A DNA stretch of 64,000 nt from Fidelibacterota bacterium (GTDB lineage Bacteria > Fidelibacterota > Marinisomatia > SCGC-AAA003-L08 > TS1B11). The DNA lies in contig SCKI01000001.1 of assembly GCA_004124295.1 (NCBI GenBank), positions 434,001 to 498,000 of the forward strand, written 5' to 3'. Made by a program: the position numbers and the translations under genes. A model generated the notes under the pieces. That model made no database searches and was not told the origin of the DNA. It saw nothing but the letters and a program-made list of their open reading frames with translations. This document shows positions 52,123 to 60,764 of this stretch, piece by piece (the stretch's first letter is position 1; each line of letters starts with the position of its first letter).

Positions 52123-52220
52123 TTGATAATTGTCAATTGAAGATTGAGGACTCAGGACTAATAACTAAGGACTAATAACTAAGGACTAATAACTAAGGAC
52201 TAAGGACTAAGGACTAATAA
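52123..52220. repeat. Fourteen consecutive heptamers between aconitase-like and dehydrogenase genes
   Basis: An unbroken run of 14 heptamers starts 3 bases after the aconitase-like stop and ends 5 bases before the next ATG. All fit YTNNNNA: ttgataa, ttgtcaa, ttgaaga, ttgagga, ctcagga, then ctaataa and ctaagga alternating, with ctaagga three times near the end. Confidence 0.93.
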
Positions 52221-52225
52221 CCACA

Positions 52226-53344
52226 ATGGCAAAATATCGCATCGCCTGGATGCCGGGAGACGGCGTCGGCAATGACGTGATGGACTGCGCCCGGCTGGTC
52301 CTGGACAAATTGGCCCTGGACGCTGAATATATTTCCGCTGACATCGGCTGGGAATTCTGGCGCACCGAAGGGGAAGCCCTGCCGGAGCGGACCATCAAGA
52401 TTCTGGGGGAGACCGACTGCGCCCTGTTCGGGGCCATTACCTCCAAGCCGAAGGAGGAAGCCGAAGCCGAGCTCGATGCGGCCCTCAAGGGCCAGGGACT
52501 GGTCTACTTTTCGCCCATTGTCCGGCTGCGGCAGCTCTTGAACCTGCACACCAATTTGCGGCCCTCCAAGGCTTACCCCGGCAATCCGCTGAACTACCGC
52601 GACGATATCGACATCGTCATTTTCAGGGAGAACACCGAGGGCATGTACAGCGGCGTGGAGTTTTATCCTCTGCCGCAGGAGGTGTATGATGCCCTGTCGG
52701 CCAACCATCCCAAGATGGCCAAGTTCGGCAAGTTCGGGCTGGAGAACATCGCCCTCTCCACCCGCATCATGACCCGCCAGGGGTGCGAAAATATCGTCCG
52801 CCAGGCCTTCGATTACGCCCGCAAATTCGGCCGCAAGTCGGTGACGGTGGTGGACAAGCCCAACATCCTGCGGGAGACCGGCGGGCTGATGATCCGCACC
52901 GCCCGGGAGGTGGCCAAAAACTATCCCGGCATCGAACTGTGGGAGACCAACATCGACGCCCAGTGCATGTGGCTGGTGAAAAACCCCCAGATCTATGAGG
53001 TGCTGGTAGCGGAAAACATGTTCGGCGATATCCTGTCCGACCTGGCCGCGCAGCTGGTGGGGGGCCTCGGTTTCGCCTGCGCCGCCAACATCGGGGACGA
53101 GTATGCGCTCTTCGAGCCGACCCACGGCAGCGCGCCCAAGTATGCGGGCCAGTACAAGGTGAACCCGACGGCCATGATCCTGACGGTCAAGATGATGCTC
53201 GACTGGCTCGGGGAGACCGGGATGGCCGGACGGCTGGAGGAAGCGGTGGCCGAAGTGATTGCTGCGGGACAAGTTCGCACTTATGACGTGGGCGGATCCA
53301 ATACCAGCACGGAAGTCGCCGAGGCGGTAGTTGCCAGGTTATAA
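52226..53344 (+). CDS. Isocitrate/isopropylmalate-family NAD(P)-dependent dehydrogenase
   Basis: 372 residues. Beta-decarboxylating dehydrogenase motifs: YRIAWMPGDGVGNDVM, FSPIVRLRQLLNLHTNLRPSKAYPG (substrate Arg residues), VIFRENTEGMYSGVEF (ENTEG with catalytic Tyr), VVDKPNIL (catalytic Lys), MFGDILSDLAAQLVGGLG (metal Asp pair) and FEPTHGSAPKYAGQ. RENTEG favours isocitrate or homoisocitrate over isopropylmalate. Follows the aconitase-like gene, so it probably makes 2-oxoglutarate from its product, or the reverse in a reductive cycle. Confidence 0.87.
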   Translation: MAKYRIAWMPGDGVGNDVMDCARLVLDKLALDAEYISADIGWEFWRTEGEALPERTIKILGETDCALFGAITSKPKEEAEAELDAALKGQGLVYFSPIVRLRQLLNLHTNLRPSKAYPGNPLNYRDDIDIVIFRENTEGMYSGVEFYPLPQEVYDALSANHPKMAKFGKFGLENIALSTRIMTRQGCENIVRQAFDYARKFGRKSVTVVDKPNILRETGGLMIRTAREVAKNYPGIELWETNIDAQCMWLVKNPQIYEVLVAENMFGDILSDLAAQLVGGLGFACAANIGDEYALFEPTHGSAPKYAGQYKVNPTAMILTVKMMLDWLGETGMAGRLEEAVAEVIAAGQVRTYDVGGSNTSTEVAEAVVARL

Positions 53345-53422
53345 ACAGGGATATTTTTCGCGCTCCCCGGAGAACTGGCTTGGGGAAAACCATTCAAGGC
53401 TCAGCAAAGGAGCGCAAAACCT

Positions 53423-53704
53423 ATGAAGGCTATCTGGAACGATCAAATTCTGGCGCAGAGTGACCAGACCATTATGGTGGAGGGAAACCATTATTTCCCC
53501 CCGGACGCCATCAACAAAGATTATTTTGACGGCAGCCGGCTGCACACCATCTGTCCCTGGAAGGGGCAGGCCAGCTATTTCGACGTGGTCGTCGATGGGC
53601 AGGTAAACGCCGATGCGGCATGGTACTATCCGGCGCCCAAGCCGGCGGCAGCCGAAATTGCCGACTACGTGGCCTTCTGGCGCGGGGTGGTGGTCGTTCC
53701 CTAG
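53423..53704 (+). CDS. DUF427 family protein
   Basis: 93 residues. DUF427 pattern: MKAIWNDQILAQSDQTIMVEGNHYFPPDAI, FDGSRLHTICPWKGQASYFDVVVDGQ, AAWYYPAPKPAAAEIADYVAFW. Small beta-rich cytosolic proteins of unknown function. It sits alone between the dehydrogenase and PrpD-like genes, with 78 bases before it that show no heptamer pattern. Confidence 0.88.
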   Translation: MKAIWNDQILAQSDQTIMVEGNHYFPPDAINKDYFDGSRLHTICPWKGQASYFDVVVDGQVNADAAWYYPAPKPAAAEIADYVAFWRGVVVVP

Positions 53705-53785
53705 CCCGCATACGCCGGCCGGGGACAGCCGCACGCCGCTCCGGGAGCGCCCGGACACCGGAATAGCAGCCTATAAGGAGTCAGC

Positions 53786-55162
53786 ATGTCCCTGAGCATT
53801 TCCCGGCAAATGGCCCGCTTCGCCCTCGAACTGCAGTATGACGACCTGCCCGGCGATGTCATCCGTGAGGTCAAGCGTTACCTGTATGATTCGGTAGGCT
53901 GCGCCTTTGGGGGCTTCCACACCAAGGATGTCCAGACTATCGCCAAGATTTACCGGCACATGGAGGGGCTGCCCGAAGCGACGGTAATGGTGAGCGGCGA
54001 ACAGCTCCCCGCCGTCCACGCCACCTTCATCAACTCCCTGGCCATCCGGGCTCTCGACTATAACGACATCTATTGGCGGGAGGACCCTGCCCATCCCTCC
54101 GACCTGATCCCCATCGCCCTCAATGTGGGGGAAATGACCGGCGCCACCGTGCGGGAGGTCATCGTGGCCATTGTGCTGGCCTACGAGTTCGAGCAGCGCA
54201 TGTGCGAATTTGCCGTCCCCGGTCTGCGCGAACGCAAGTGGCACCACGCCACCATCACCCAGTTTGTCTCGCCCATCATCGCCGGGCGGCTCATGCAGCT
54301 GACCGAAGATCAGCTGGTCAATGCCATCGGCATCAGCGGCAGCCACAGCCACACTATCGGCGCCCCCACCGCCGGAAAACTGACCATGATGAAGAATACC
54401 GTCGATCCTATGGCCGTGCAGGCCGGTGTCTTTGCCGCCCTCATGGCCCGGGAAAACTTTACCGGCACGGAGGCTATCTTTGAGGGCAAGGAAGGGTTGA
54501 TGGACGTGTACGGCCCGGATTGGGACGAATCCAAGCTCATCGGCGGCCTGGGGGAGAGCTTCAAAATCCTGACCTGCTCCATGAAGGCCTTCCCCACCGA
54601 AGCCCTCACCCATACCCATATCACCGCTACCTTGCAGGCCGTCATCGAAAACGACCTCTACCCCGAGGATATTGAGGAGGTGCGGGTGACCACCCTGGCC
54701 CGGGCCGTCGATATACTTTTCGATCCCTATAAGTATGCGCCCGAAAGCCGGGAAACGGCGGACCACAGTCTGCCCTATTGCATTGCCCGGGCCATTATCG
54801 ACCGCCAGATCACCCCCCAGTCCTTCGATGACGACAAGCTTTCCGATCCCCTGCTAAAAACGCTCATCCACAAGATCAAGGGTGAGGCGAGCGCCGAATT
54901 CGAGGCCATGTTTCCGGAAAAACAGCCCTCCCGGGTCGTCATCAGGACAACCAAAGGGGAGCAGTATGAGGTCTATCTGGAGTACCCGAAGGGTGATCCC
55001 CGGGAGCCGATGACGGATGCCGACCTGGATAATAAATTCCAGGCACTGACTGCCCCCCACCTGTCGGAGTCGGGGCAGCAACGGATTAAGGAGACGATAT
55101 ACGATTGCGAGCACCTGGCCGGGATTGGACAGTTGATGAACGTGCTGGTGGCCGACCGCTAA
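53786..55162 (+). CDS. MmgE/PrpD family protein (2-methylcitrate dehydratase-like)
   Basis: 458 residues behind a good ribosome site (aaggag at 53775-53780). MmgE/PrpD pattern: YLYDSVGCAFGGFHTKDVQ, TFINSLAIRALDYNDIYWREDPAHPSDLIPIAL, IGISGSHSHTIGAPTAGKLTMMKNTVDPMAVQAGVFAALMA, MKAFPTEALTHTHITATLQAV and KYAPESRETADHSLPYCIARAII. Members dehydrate 2-methylcitrate or act on related tricarboxylates. Its place after the aconitase and dehydrogenase genes fits a tricarboxylic-acid theme; no prpB or prpC is present. Confidence 0.88.
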   Translation: MSLSISRQMARFALELQYDDLPGDVIREVKRYLYDSVGCAFGGFHTKDVQTIAKIYRHMEGLPEATVMVSGEQLPAVHATFINSLAIRALDYNDIYWREDPAHPSDLIPIALNVGEMTGATVREVIVAIVLAYEFEQRMCEFAVPGLRERKWHHATITQFVSPIIAGRLMQLTEDQLVNAIGISGSHSHTIGAPTAGKLTMMKNTVDPMAVQAGVFAALMARENFTGTEAIFEGKEGLMDVYGPDWDESKLIGGLGESFKILTCSMKAFPTEALTHTHITATLQAVIENDLYPEDIEEVRVTTLARAVDILFDPYKYAPESRETADHSLPYCIARAIIDRQITPQSFDDDKLSDPLLKTLIHKIKGEASAEFEAMFPEKQPSRVVIRTTKGEQYEVYLEYPKGDPREPMTDADLDNKFQALTAPHLSESGQQRIKETIYDCEHLAGIGQLMNVLVADR

Positions 55163-55252
55163 CCCGCTCCGCTTCCGGAACCGTGGTCAGCGATCGGCGC
55201 CGGCCAGTCGTGCCGGTCTTAGGTTCTGGAGGCGGGCAGCAGTAGATTTACC

Positions 55253-57547
55253 GTGGTGGCTCAGCAGATGACAGATTTCCGGCGGGAGCTCAGGGAGCGG
55301 CGGGTTATGCAGCTTGTCGGTCTCTATTTCGGCGCTTCCTGGGTGGCCATCGAGTTCACCGGCTTCATTGCCGACCGGTACAATCTTTCCCCTAACCTTA
55401 TCGACCTGATTCTGCTGGCCATGCTGACCATGCTGCCCGCGGTTTTCGTGATGGCCTATACCCACGGCAAACCGGGCAAGGACGCCTGGACCAACACCGA
55501 AAAGGTGGTCGTCCCGGTGAACGTGCTGCTGACCCTGGGGCTGATATTCTACATGTTCAGCGGCAAGGAACTCGGCGCCGCCACCCACAGCGTGACATTG
55601 GAGAACGAGGCCGGCGAAATGGTGGAAAGGACCGTGCCCAAATCGGCATTCCGCAAGCGGGTGGCCCTGTTCTTCCTGACCAACGAGACATCCTCGCCCG
55701 ATAACCAGTGGATCGGCTGGTGGACCTCATACGCCCTGCATATCGATCTGATGCAGGATGTCTATTTCGACGGCCGGGGCCCCTACCAGATGGCCGCCAC
55801 CCTGGTGGATGCCGGCGCCCCTGAGGGCAACCCCCCTCTGGCCCTCATGCGCCAACTGGCCGACCGGATGCACATGACTTACTTCCTCACCGGGTCGGTA
55901 ACCGCCACCGATCCCCATACCATTGAGCTGCGCCTGCACCGCACCAAGGGGGGCCGGGTGGTGGCCGCCCACACCTACACGGAGGCCGATCTGGGCCGGT
56001 TGGTGGACATGGCTGCGCTGGATCTCAAGCGCGATGTGGATATGGCCGAGGCCCAGATAGCAGAGGCTCTCGACCTGCCGGTGGAGGCCCTCTCCTCGGA
56101 CAATGCGGAGGCGCTACGGCTGTTCGCCACCGGGATGCAGCAACTTTACTACCGCAGCGACTATCCCGGCGCTTACCAATCGCTGGTCAAAGCGGTCCGC
56201 CGGGACCCCACCTTCGCCCAGGCCCAGTTTAATCTTTATAAGGCCAGTCTGCTCTTGGGCAAGGAAGATACCGGTGCGATCCGCGCCGCCATGCAATACA
56301 TCTACAAGGTTCCCGAAAGGCTGCAGGGGACCATCAAGGAAATCTACTACCTGTGGCAGGGCCAACCGGAGCTGGCCCTTTCGGCGCTGCAGCTCGATGC
56401 CACCCTCTTTCCCGATGACGTGGTGGCCCACCGCCGGCTGGCCCAGTTCTACCTGCGGGTCGCCGACTATGGCCAGGCGCTGGCCGAGTTCGATATCATC
56501 CTGAATCTGAATCCCGAAGACGACCTGGTGCTGCGTGATATGGCCGAGGCCTACTCAGCCATGGGCCTGTTCAACCGGGCCCTGAGGCATCTGGAACGGT
56601 TCGCCGGCAGCAATCCCCGGGACTCGGATGTGCTCATGGAGACCGGCAGCATCTACCAGCTGCTGGGGAAAACCGGACGGGCCGCCAAGATGTACGACCG
56701 GGCCAGCCTGCTGGGCCACAACCAGGCCCGTGTGCTGACCCAGCAAAGCCGGGTGCTGTTCCAGGAAGGGCGCTATGATACGGCCATTGCCGTTGTCCGG
56801 CTGTCCGCGGAACTGGCCCAGTCCCCGGACGTCAAGTTTGCCGCCCTGCTGCTGCTGGAGGAATTCTACAGCTCCCTGGGCCGCATCACCGAGGCCATGG
56901 CTATTGCCCGGCAGAACATGCCGGTAGGCCGGCAGGCATTCGGTCCCATGAACAGCATCTTGCTGCGCCTCAACCACTTCAGCATGTACGCCCAGACAAC
57001 CCTGGCCGACTCGGTGCTGGAGATGCTGCGCCAGTTTGACATTTCCGTGCCGCCCCCTTGGGACCAGGCCATCGAAGTGATGTTCATCATGTACAAGATC
57101 CGCCAGCAGTCGGTGCCCATCAGCGCGGAGGAGGTGGCCACCGTAAAGCAGTTTTACGCCGAGTATAAGGTGCTGGTCGATTATCCCCTGGAGGAGATAG
57201 AGGCGGGCATCCATATGAACAACGGCGAATATCTGCCGGCCATTCAACAGCTGATCCTGGCCCTGTCCCACTATCCCCGGCGGTTGCTCGTGCAGAAGGA
57301 AATGGCCCGGGCCTACCGGCTGCTGGATGACGCCCAGGCAGCCCTTACGGCCCTGGAATCGTTGCAAGGGGTCTATCCCCACGATCCGCTGGTGCTCTAC
57401 GAACTTTACCTGATCCAACGGGAGACAGGCCCTGCCGCCGCCCGGGCGACCCTCGCCAGGCTGGCGGAAATCTGGGCCGGCGCCGATGACATATTTCTCC
57501 CCGCCCGGGAGCTGCGCGAGGCCCTGGCGGTGGCAAATTCGCTGTGA
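55253..57547 (+). CDS. Membrane-anchored TPR protein with FlgO/TolB-like domain
   Basis: 764 residues, GTG start (with a second GTG codon). The N-terminus FRRELRERRVMQLVGLYFGASWVAIEF is the helix-plus-membrane pattern found in many adenylate-cyclase-like or kinase-linked TPR proteins; further membrane segments follow at about 45-70 and 88-105. Residues about 130-270 resemble the FlgO-type module that follows (LMRQLADRMHMTYFLTGSVTATDPHTIELRLH), and TPR arrays fill the rest (RRDPTFAQAQFNLYKASLLLG; MAEAYSAMGLFNRALRHLERFA). Function unknown. Confidence 0.75.
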   Translation: MVAQQMTDFRRELRERRVMQLVGLYFGASWVAIEFTGFIADRYNLSPNLIDLILLAMLTMLPAVFVMAYTHGKPGKDAWTNTEKVVVPVNVLLTLGLIFYMFSGKELGAATHSVTLENEAGEMVERTVPKSAFRKRVALFFLTNETSSPDNQWIGWWTSYALHIDLMQDVYFDGRGPYQMAATLVDAGAPEGNPPLALMRQLADRMHMTYFLTGSVTATDPHTIELRLHRTKGGRVVAAHTYTEADLGRLVDMAALDLKRDVDMAEAQIAEALDLPVEALSSDNAEALRLFATGMQQLYYRSDYPGAYQSLVKAVRRDPTFAQAQFNLYKASLLLGKEDTGAIRAAMQYIYKVPERLQGTIKEIYYLWQGQPELALSALQLDATLFPDDVVAHRRLAQFYLRVADYGQALAEFDIILNLNPEDDLVLRDMAEAYSAMGLFNRALRHLERFAGSNPRDSDVLMETGSIYQLLGKTGRAAKMYDRASLLGHNQARVLTQQSRVLFQEGRYDTAIAVVRLSAELAQSPDVKFAALLLLEEFYSSLGRITEAMAIARQNMPVGRQAFGPMNSILLRLNHFSMYAQTTLADSVLEMLRQFDISVPPPWDQAIEVMFIMYKIRQQSVPISAEEVATVKQFYAEYKVLVDYPLEEIEAGIHMNNGEYLPAIQQLILALSHYPRRLLVQKEMARAYRLLDDAQAALTALESLQGVYPHDPLVLYELYLIQRETGPAAARATLARLAEIWAGADDIFLPARELREALAVANSL

Positions 57548-57648
57548 TCGCCCATGGCCGCCGGTCAGCTGCCTGATCTGATGCCGAAGTCCGGCCACCC
57601 AAAACCCGGCCATCTGGTGCCGCTCCGGTCCGGGGAGGAGGCGCCGGG

Positions 57649-58593
57649 ATGATGATGGCCGAACCTGTAAAGGTGGCCCTGGTGCAGGCCCGGCCGGTAC
57701 ACCTCGATCTGCCGGCGACCCTCGATATCCTGGAAGCCCGCGCCCGGGAGGCGGCGGCTGGCGGCGCCCGGCTGGTGGTCTTTGGCGAGACCTTTCTGCC
57801 CGGCTACCCGGCCTGGATCGACAGTTGCCCCGGCGCTGCGCTGTGGGATCACGGTCCCACCAAGGAGGCCTATGCCCGGTTGCGCCGCAACAGTCTGCTG
57901 GTGCCCGGCCCGGAGAGCGACAGAATCGCCGCCCTGGCGCAGGAGCTGGACATTGTGCTGGTGGTCGGGGCCCATGAGCGGGTGGAGCGGGGACCGGGGA
58001 GCGGCACGCTGTATAACGCCCTGCTCACCTACGGCCCCGCAGGGACGCTGCTCAATCACCATCGAAAACTTGTGCCTACCTACACCGAGCGCCTGCTGTG
58101 GGGCCCCGGCGACAGCGCCGGCCTGAAGGTGGTCGATACACCCCTGGGGCGAATCTCCGGACTGATCTGCTGGGAGCACTGGATGCCGCTGCCCCGGCAA
58201 ATTCTGCATAGCGAAGGCGAGGATATCCATATTGCCGTCTGGCCCACGGTGCACGAGATGCTGCAAATTGCCAGCCGCCACTACGCTTTCGAGGGGCGCT
58301 GTTATGTGCTGGCGGTCGGTACCATTATGGCTGTGGCCGATCTGCCGGAGGGCCTGACCCCCACCGATGATATGGCCGGGGACCCGCAGGCTCTACTGCT
58401 GCGGGGCGGCAGCGCCATCATTGGCCCGGATGGCAAATACCTGCTGGAGCCGGTGTACGATGAGGAGCGGATCATCACCGCCACCCTCGATCCGGCAGCC
58501 CTGGACGCCGAGAGGATGACCCTGGATGTGGCCGGCCACTACGGACGGCCCGACCTGTTCGAATTGCAGGTGAAGGGTTCGGTGAGGGCCTAG
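57649..58593 (+). CDS. Nitrilase-type carbon-nitrogen hydrolase
   Basis: 314 residues; three ATG codons in a row at 57649-57657 after GGAGGAG. Catalytic triad is visible: Glu in VVFGETFLPGYPAW, Lys in HHRKLVPTYTERLLWGPGD, Cys in GLICWEHWMPL. The GYPAW and TYTERLLWG forms are those of branch-1 nitrilases, which turn nitriles into acids and ammonia. The substrate could be aliphatic or arylacetonitrile; cyanide dihydratase is less likely at this length. Confidence 0.9.
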   Translation: MMMAEPVKVALVQARPVHLDLPATLDILEARAREAAAGGARLVVFGETFLPGYPAWIDSCPGAALWDHGPTKEAYARLRRNSLLVPGPESDRIAALAQELDIVLVVGAHERVERGPGSGTLYNALLTYGPAGTLLNHHRKLVPTYTERLLWGPGDSAGLKVVDTPLGRISGLICWEHWMPLPRQILHSEGEDIHIAVWPTVHEMLQIASRHYAFEGRCYVLAVGTIMAVADLPEGLTPTDDMAGDPQALLLRGGSAIIGPDGKYLLEPVYDEERIITATLDPAALDAERMTLDVAGHYGRPDLFELQVKGSVRA

Positions 58594-59432
58594 GGCCGGC
58601 CCTTCAGGAATTCGCCGTAAATCCGCTCGCTGTCGGGATTGTACTGAATCATCCCCTGCAGCTCGGCCCACATCCCCGTCTGCGCCAACATCTCGGCGAT
58701 CTCCTCGGCATGCCCCGATAAAAACATGGTGGTCTGCCGCTTAATGCCCGATCGCAGGACAACCCGCTCCAGCGCTTGATAGAACTGGGTCATGGCTTCC
58801 TTCAGCGCCGCCATATCGGGTTCCTCGGCGCCCAGGGCGTCGAATCCGGCATAGAAGTAGGCCTTGGCCCGGCGCAGGTCCAAGTTGGTGGCATACTGCT
58901 CCACCTGCTTGATCCGGTTGCCCCAGCTGCGGCCCAGTTGGGGGGCGCTCTGGCTCAGCTGGGCCAGGGTGGAGGCCTTGCTGTAGTAGGCCGAACCGCC
59001 GAGCTGGGCATAGGTGTCGAGTTCGCCGGCGATGAGCAGGTAGGCATAATATTCCAGCAGCGTGGCCAGGGGATCGAACATGGATGAGAGGATCAGGCCC
59101 CGGCCCCGGCCGTAGATGAATTTGGCGTCCCTCACGAAATAGACCTGATCCTGCCGGTTGGTGAACAGGATTTGGGCCTGGTAGTAGCGGTTGCTGCCCA
59201 GAGTGATTGAGGGGAGGAAAATTATCTGGATGTCGAGGGACATATCCAGATCACCGATTTCCTGCTCCCAGGCCGAGGAAGTGAAAAACGCCACGACGGC
59301 TTCGCTCAGGCCGTGCAGCTCCTGCCGGTCACTTTCCTTGAGCCGTTCGACGTTGAGATCGCAGGTTACATCGATAAACTGGGCCTGCAGCAGGCCGGCC
59401 GCCAGGGTCACACCGATGAGGAGGCGAAGCAT
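58590..59432 (-). CDS. DUF4835 family secreted protein
   Basis: 280 residues from ATG 59432 (a TTG at 59438 is possible). Signal peptide (LRLLIGVTLAAGLLQAQ), then the family's pattern: FIDVTCDLNVERLKESDRQELHGLSEAVVAFFTSSAW, LGSNRYYQAQILFTNRQ, FDPLATLLEYYAYLLIAGELDTYAQLGGSAYYSKA and SWGNRIKQV. DUF4835 is typical of Bacteroidota, where its gene often sits near coaBC; no such neighbour is seen here. Tail-to-tail with the nitrilase gene (4-bp overlap). Confidence 0.85.
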   Translation of the reverse strand: MLRLLIGVTLAAGLLQAQFIDVTCDLNVERLKESDRQELHGLSEAVVAFFTSSAWEQEIGDLDMSLDIQIIFLPSITLGSNRYYQAQILFTNRQDQVYFVRDAKFIYGRGRGLILSSMFDPLATLLEYYAYLLIAGELDTYAQLGGSAYYSKASTLAQLSQSAPQLGRSWGNRIKQVEQYATNLDLRRAKAYFYAGFDALGAEEPDMAALKEAMTQFYQALERVVLRSGIKRQTTMFLSGHAEEIAEMLAQTGMWAELQGMIQYNPDSERIYGEFLKGRP

Positions 59433-59492
59433 GCGCAAAGGTAGGCTGGAGTGGCGTCAAACCAAAGCAAAACGGCGCCCGGGCCAGGGGAC

Positions 59493-60611
59493 TCAGGAGG
59501 CCAGGGCCGCCTCCCGGAAAGCTTTGCGGCGGCGGCTGTCGATGCTGTCCACCGCCCGGACGGCATACTCCTGGGCCGTGTAGATCTGCTTCATCATCGG
59601 CTCGTCTCTGCGTAGCGCCAGATCACCGACGGCGAACAGCCCCCGCACCGAGGTCTCGCCCCGGTAGTCGATAAGCACCTGGCGCTGCTCGGGAGGCAGA
59701 TCGCCGGAAGCCAGCTCGGCCTCCACGGCCCGGGCCAGGTCGTTGTAGGCCCGATGGGTGCCCAGGGCCACCAGGGCAAAGCGGACCTTGATTTCCGGCC
59801 GCCCGCCGAACTCGACGCCGCACAGCTGGCCCACCTCGGCGCTGACAAATCGGGTGATGGCATTGGGGATGATTTCAATGCCATACTTTTCGCACAGGGT
59901 CTGCGATGTGCCGGTCAAGGCCGCCGCCGTGCCGTTGCCCAGCAGGTAGACCGGGTTGCGGTAGCGCTCGTGGAACATGAAAGCGATCTGGGCCGCCGTC
60001 TCGCTGTGCCCGATGACGGCCACCGGGTCGTTGCGGGTCAGGTGGCCCTCACAGCGGATGCAATACAGGGCCACACCGCGGTTGGCAAAGGGGTAGATGG
60101 ACCGTAGCGAACCGTGGCCCTGCCCGGACCTGTCGATGATCTCGAAATGGGGCTGCTCGTCCATGATGCCGGTGGCCAGCACCACGGCGGGGCTGCGGGC
60201 GATCCCCTCCTCCGTCTCTACGCCAAAACCGTCCGGGGTGCGCACAAGCCCGGTGGCATCGCCGCGCAGGATAGTGGTCCAGGCGGCATAATGGCGCTCC
60301 AGCCGCTGCAAGGTGTTGTCGATAATGCGCCGGTTGTTGAAATGATAGTGCTCCCCGGCAATATGGGCGGCGGCCGGGCCGAAACCGGCCTTCTCCAGGG
60401 AGGTCCTCACCTGGTCGGTGATCACCCCATCGTTAAGGCCGATCATATTGTCGATGTTGTGCACCCACTGGGAGCGGCTGCGCCTGTGGGATGCCCTGGA
60501 GCCGGTAATCAGCAGCAGGCGCATGCCGTTCTGAGCGCCACGCAAGGCCGCGGCGCAGCCGCCAATACCGCCGCCAATGATGATGATATCGTAGTCCGTT
60601 TCCGTATTCAT
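59493..60611 (-). CDS. Thioredoxin-reductase-like FAD/NAD(P) oxidoreductase
   Basis: 372 residues. FAD site YDIIIIGGGIGGCAAALRGAQNGMRLLLI, ATG motif VVLATGIMDEQPHF, redox CxxC in ALYCIRCEGHL, NAD(P) site DPVAVIGHSETAAQIAFM and C-terminal GLFAVGDLALR. The order FAD, NAD with CxxC, FAD is that of thioredoxin reductase. An insert (SQWVHNIDNMIGLNDG) and no dimer-type tail set it apart, so its electron partner may not be thioredoxin. Divergent from the CCA-enzyme gene. Confidence 0.88.
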   Translation of the reverse strand: MNTETDYDIIIIGGGIGGCAAALRGAQNGMRLLLITGSRASHRRSRSQWVHNIDNMIGLNDGVITDQVRTSLEKAGFGPAAAHIAGEHYHFNNRRIIDNTLQRLERHYAAWTTILRGDATGLVRTPDGFGVETEEGIARSPAVVLATGIMDEQPHFEIIDRSGQGHGSLRSIYPFANRGVALYCIRCEGHLTRNDPVAVIGHSETAAQIAFMFHERYRNPVYLLGNGTAAALTGTSQTLCEKYGIEIIPNAITRFVSAEVGQLCGVEFGGRPEIKVRFALVALGTHRAYNDLARAVEAELASGDLPPEQRQVLIDYRGETSVRGLFAVGDLALRRDEPMMKQIYTAQEYAVRAVDSIDSRRRKAFREAALAS

Positions 60612-60764
60612 CCGAAATACCCACCCATTATTTGCACATGAAGGCTACCCACCGCCTGAAAGTTAACTCAGGCCCGCCGATTATATTGACCGTTGCGCTA
60701 CAAGTTGCTGCCTTGGCAACCCGGCCGGGGGGCAGTTAGCTTTAAGAACAATGATTGGCCGGCC

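Noticed and set aside
46570-52220. Heptamer tracts as CRISPR or as a minisatellite of one unit
   Set aside because: There are no spacers of constant length between fixed repeats, no cas genes, and the words change too much for a plain tandem repeat.
53786-55162. A complete methylcitrate cycle
   Set aside because: PrpD-like and aconitase-like genes are present but no methylcitrate synthase (prpC) or methylisocitrate lyase (prpB) is seen.
38955-55258. Near-identical 16-base strings before two genes (gatttaccgt at 38955 and 55243)
   Set aside because: With one mismatch in 16 bases, several such pairs are expected by chance in 64 kb; no other conservation surrounds them.
60612-60764. A promoter pair between the flavoprotein and the CCA enzyme genes
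   Set aside because: The divergent gap must hold promoters, but the TTGACC seen near 60687 has no fitting -10 box, so no site is annotated.
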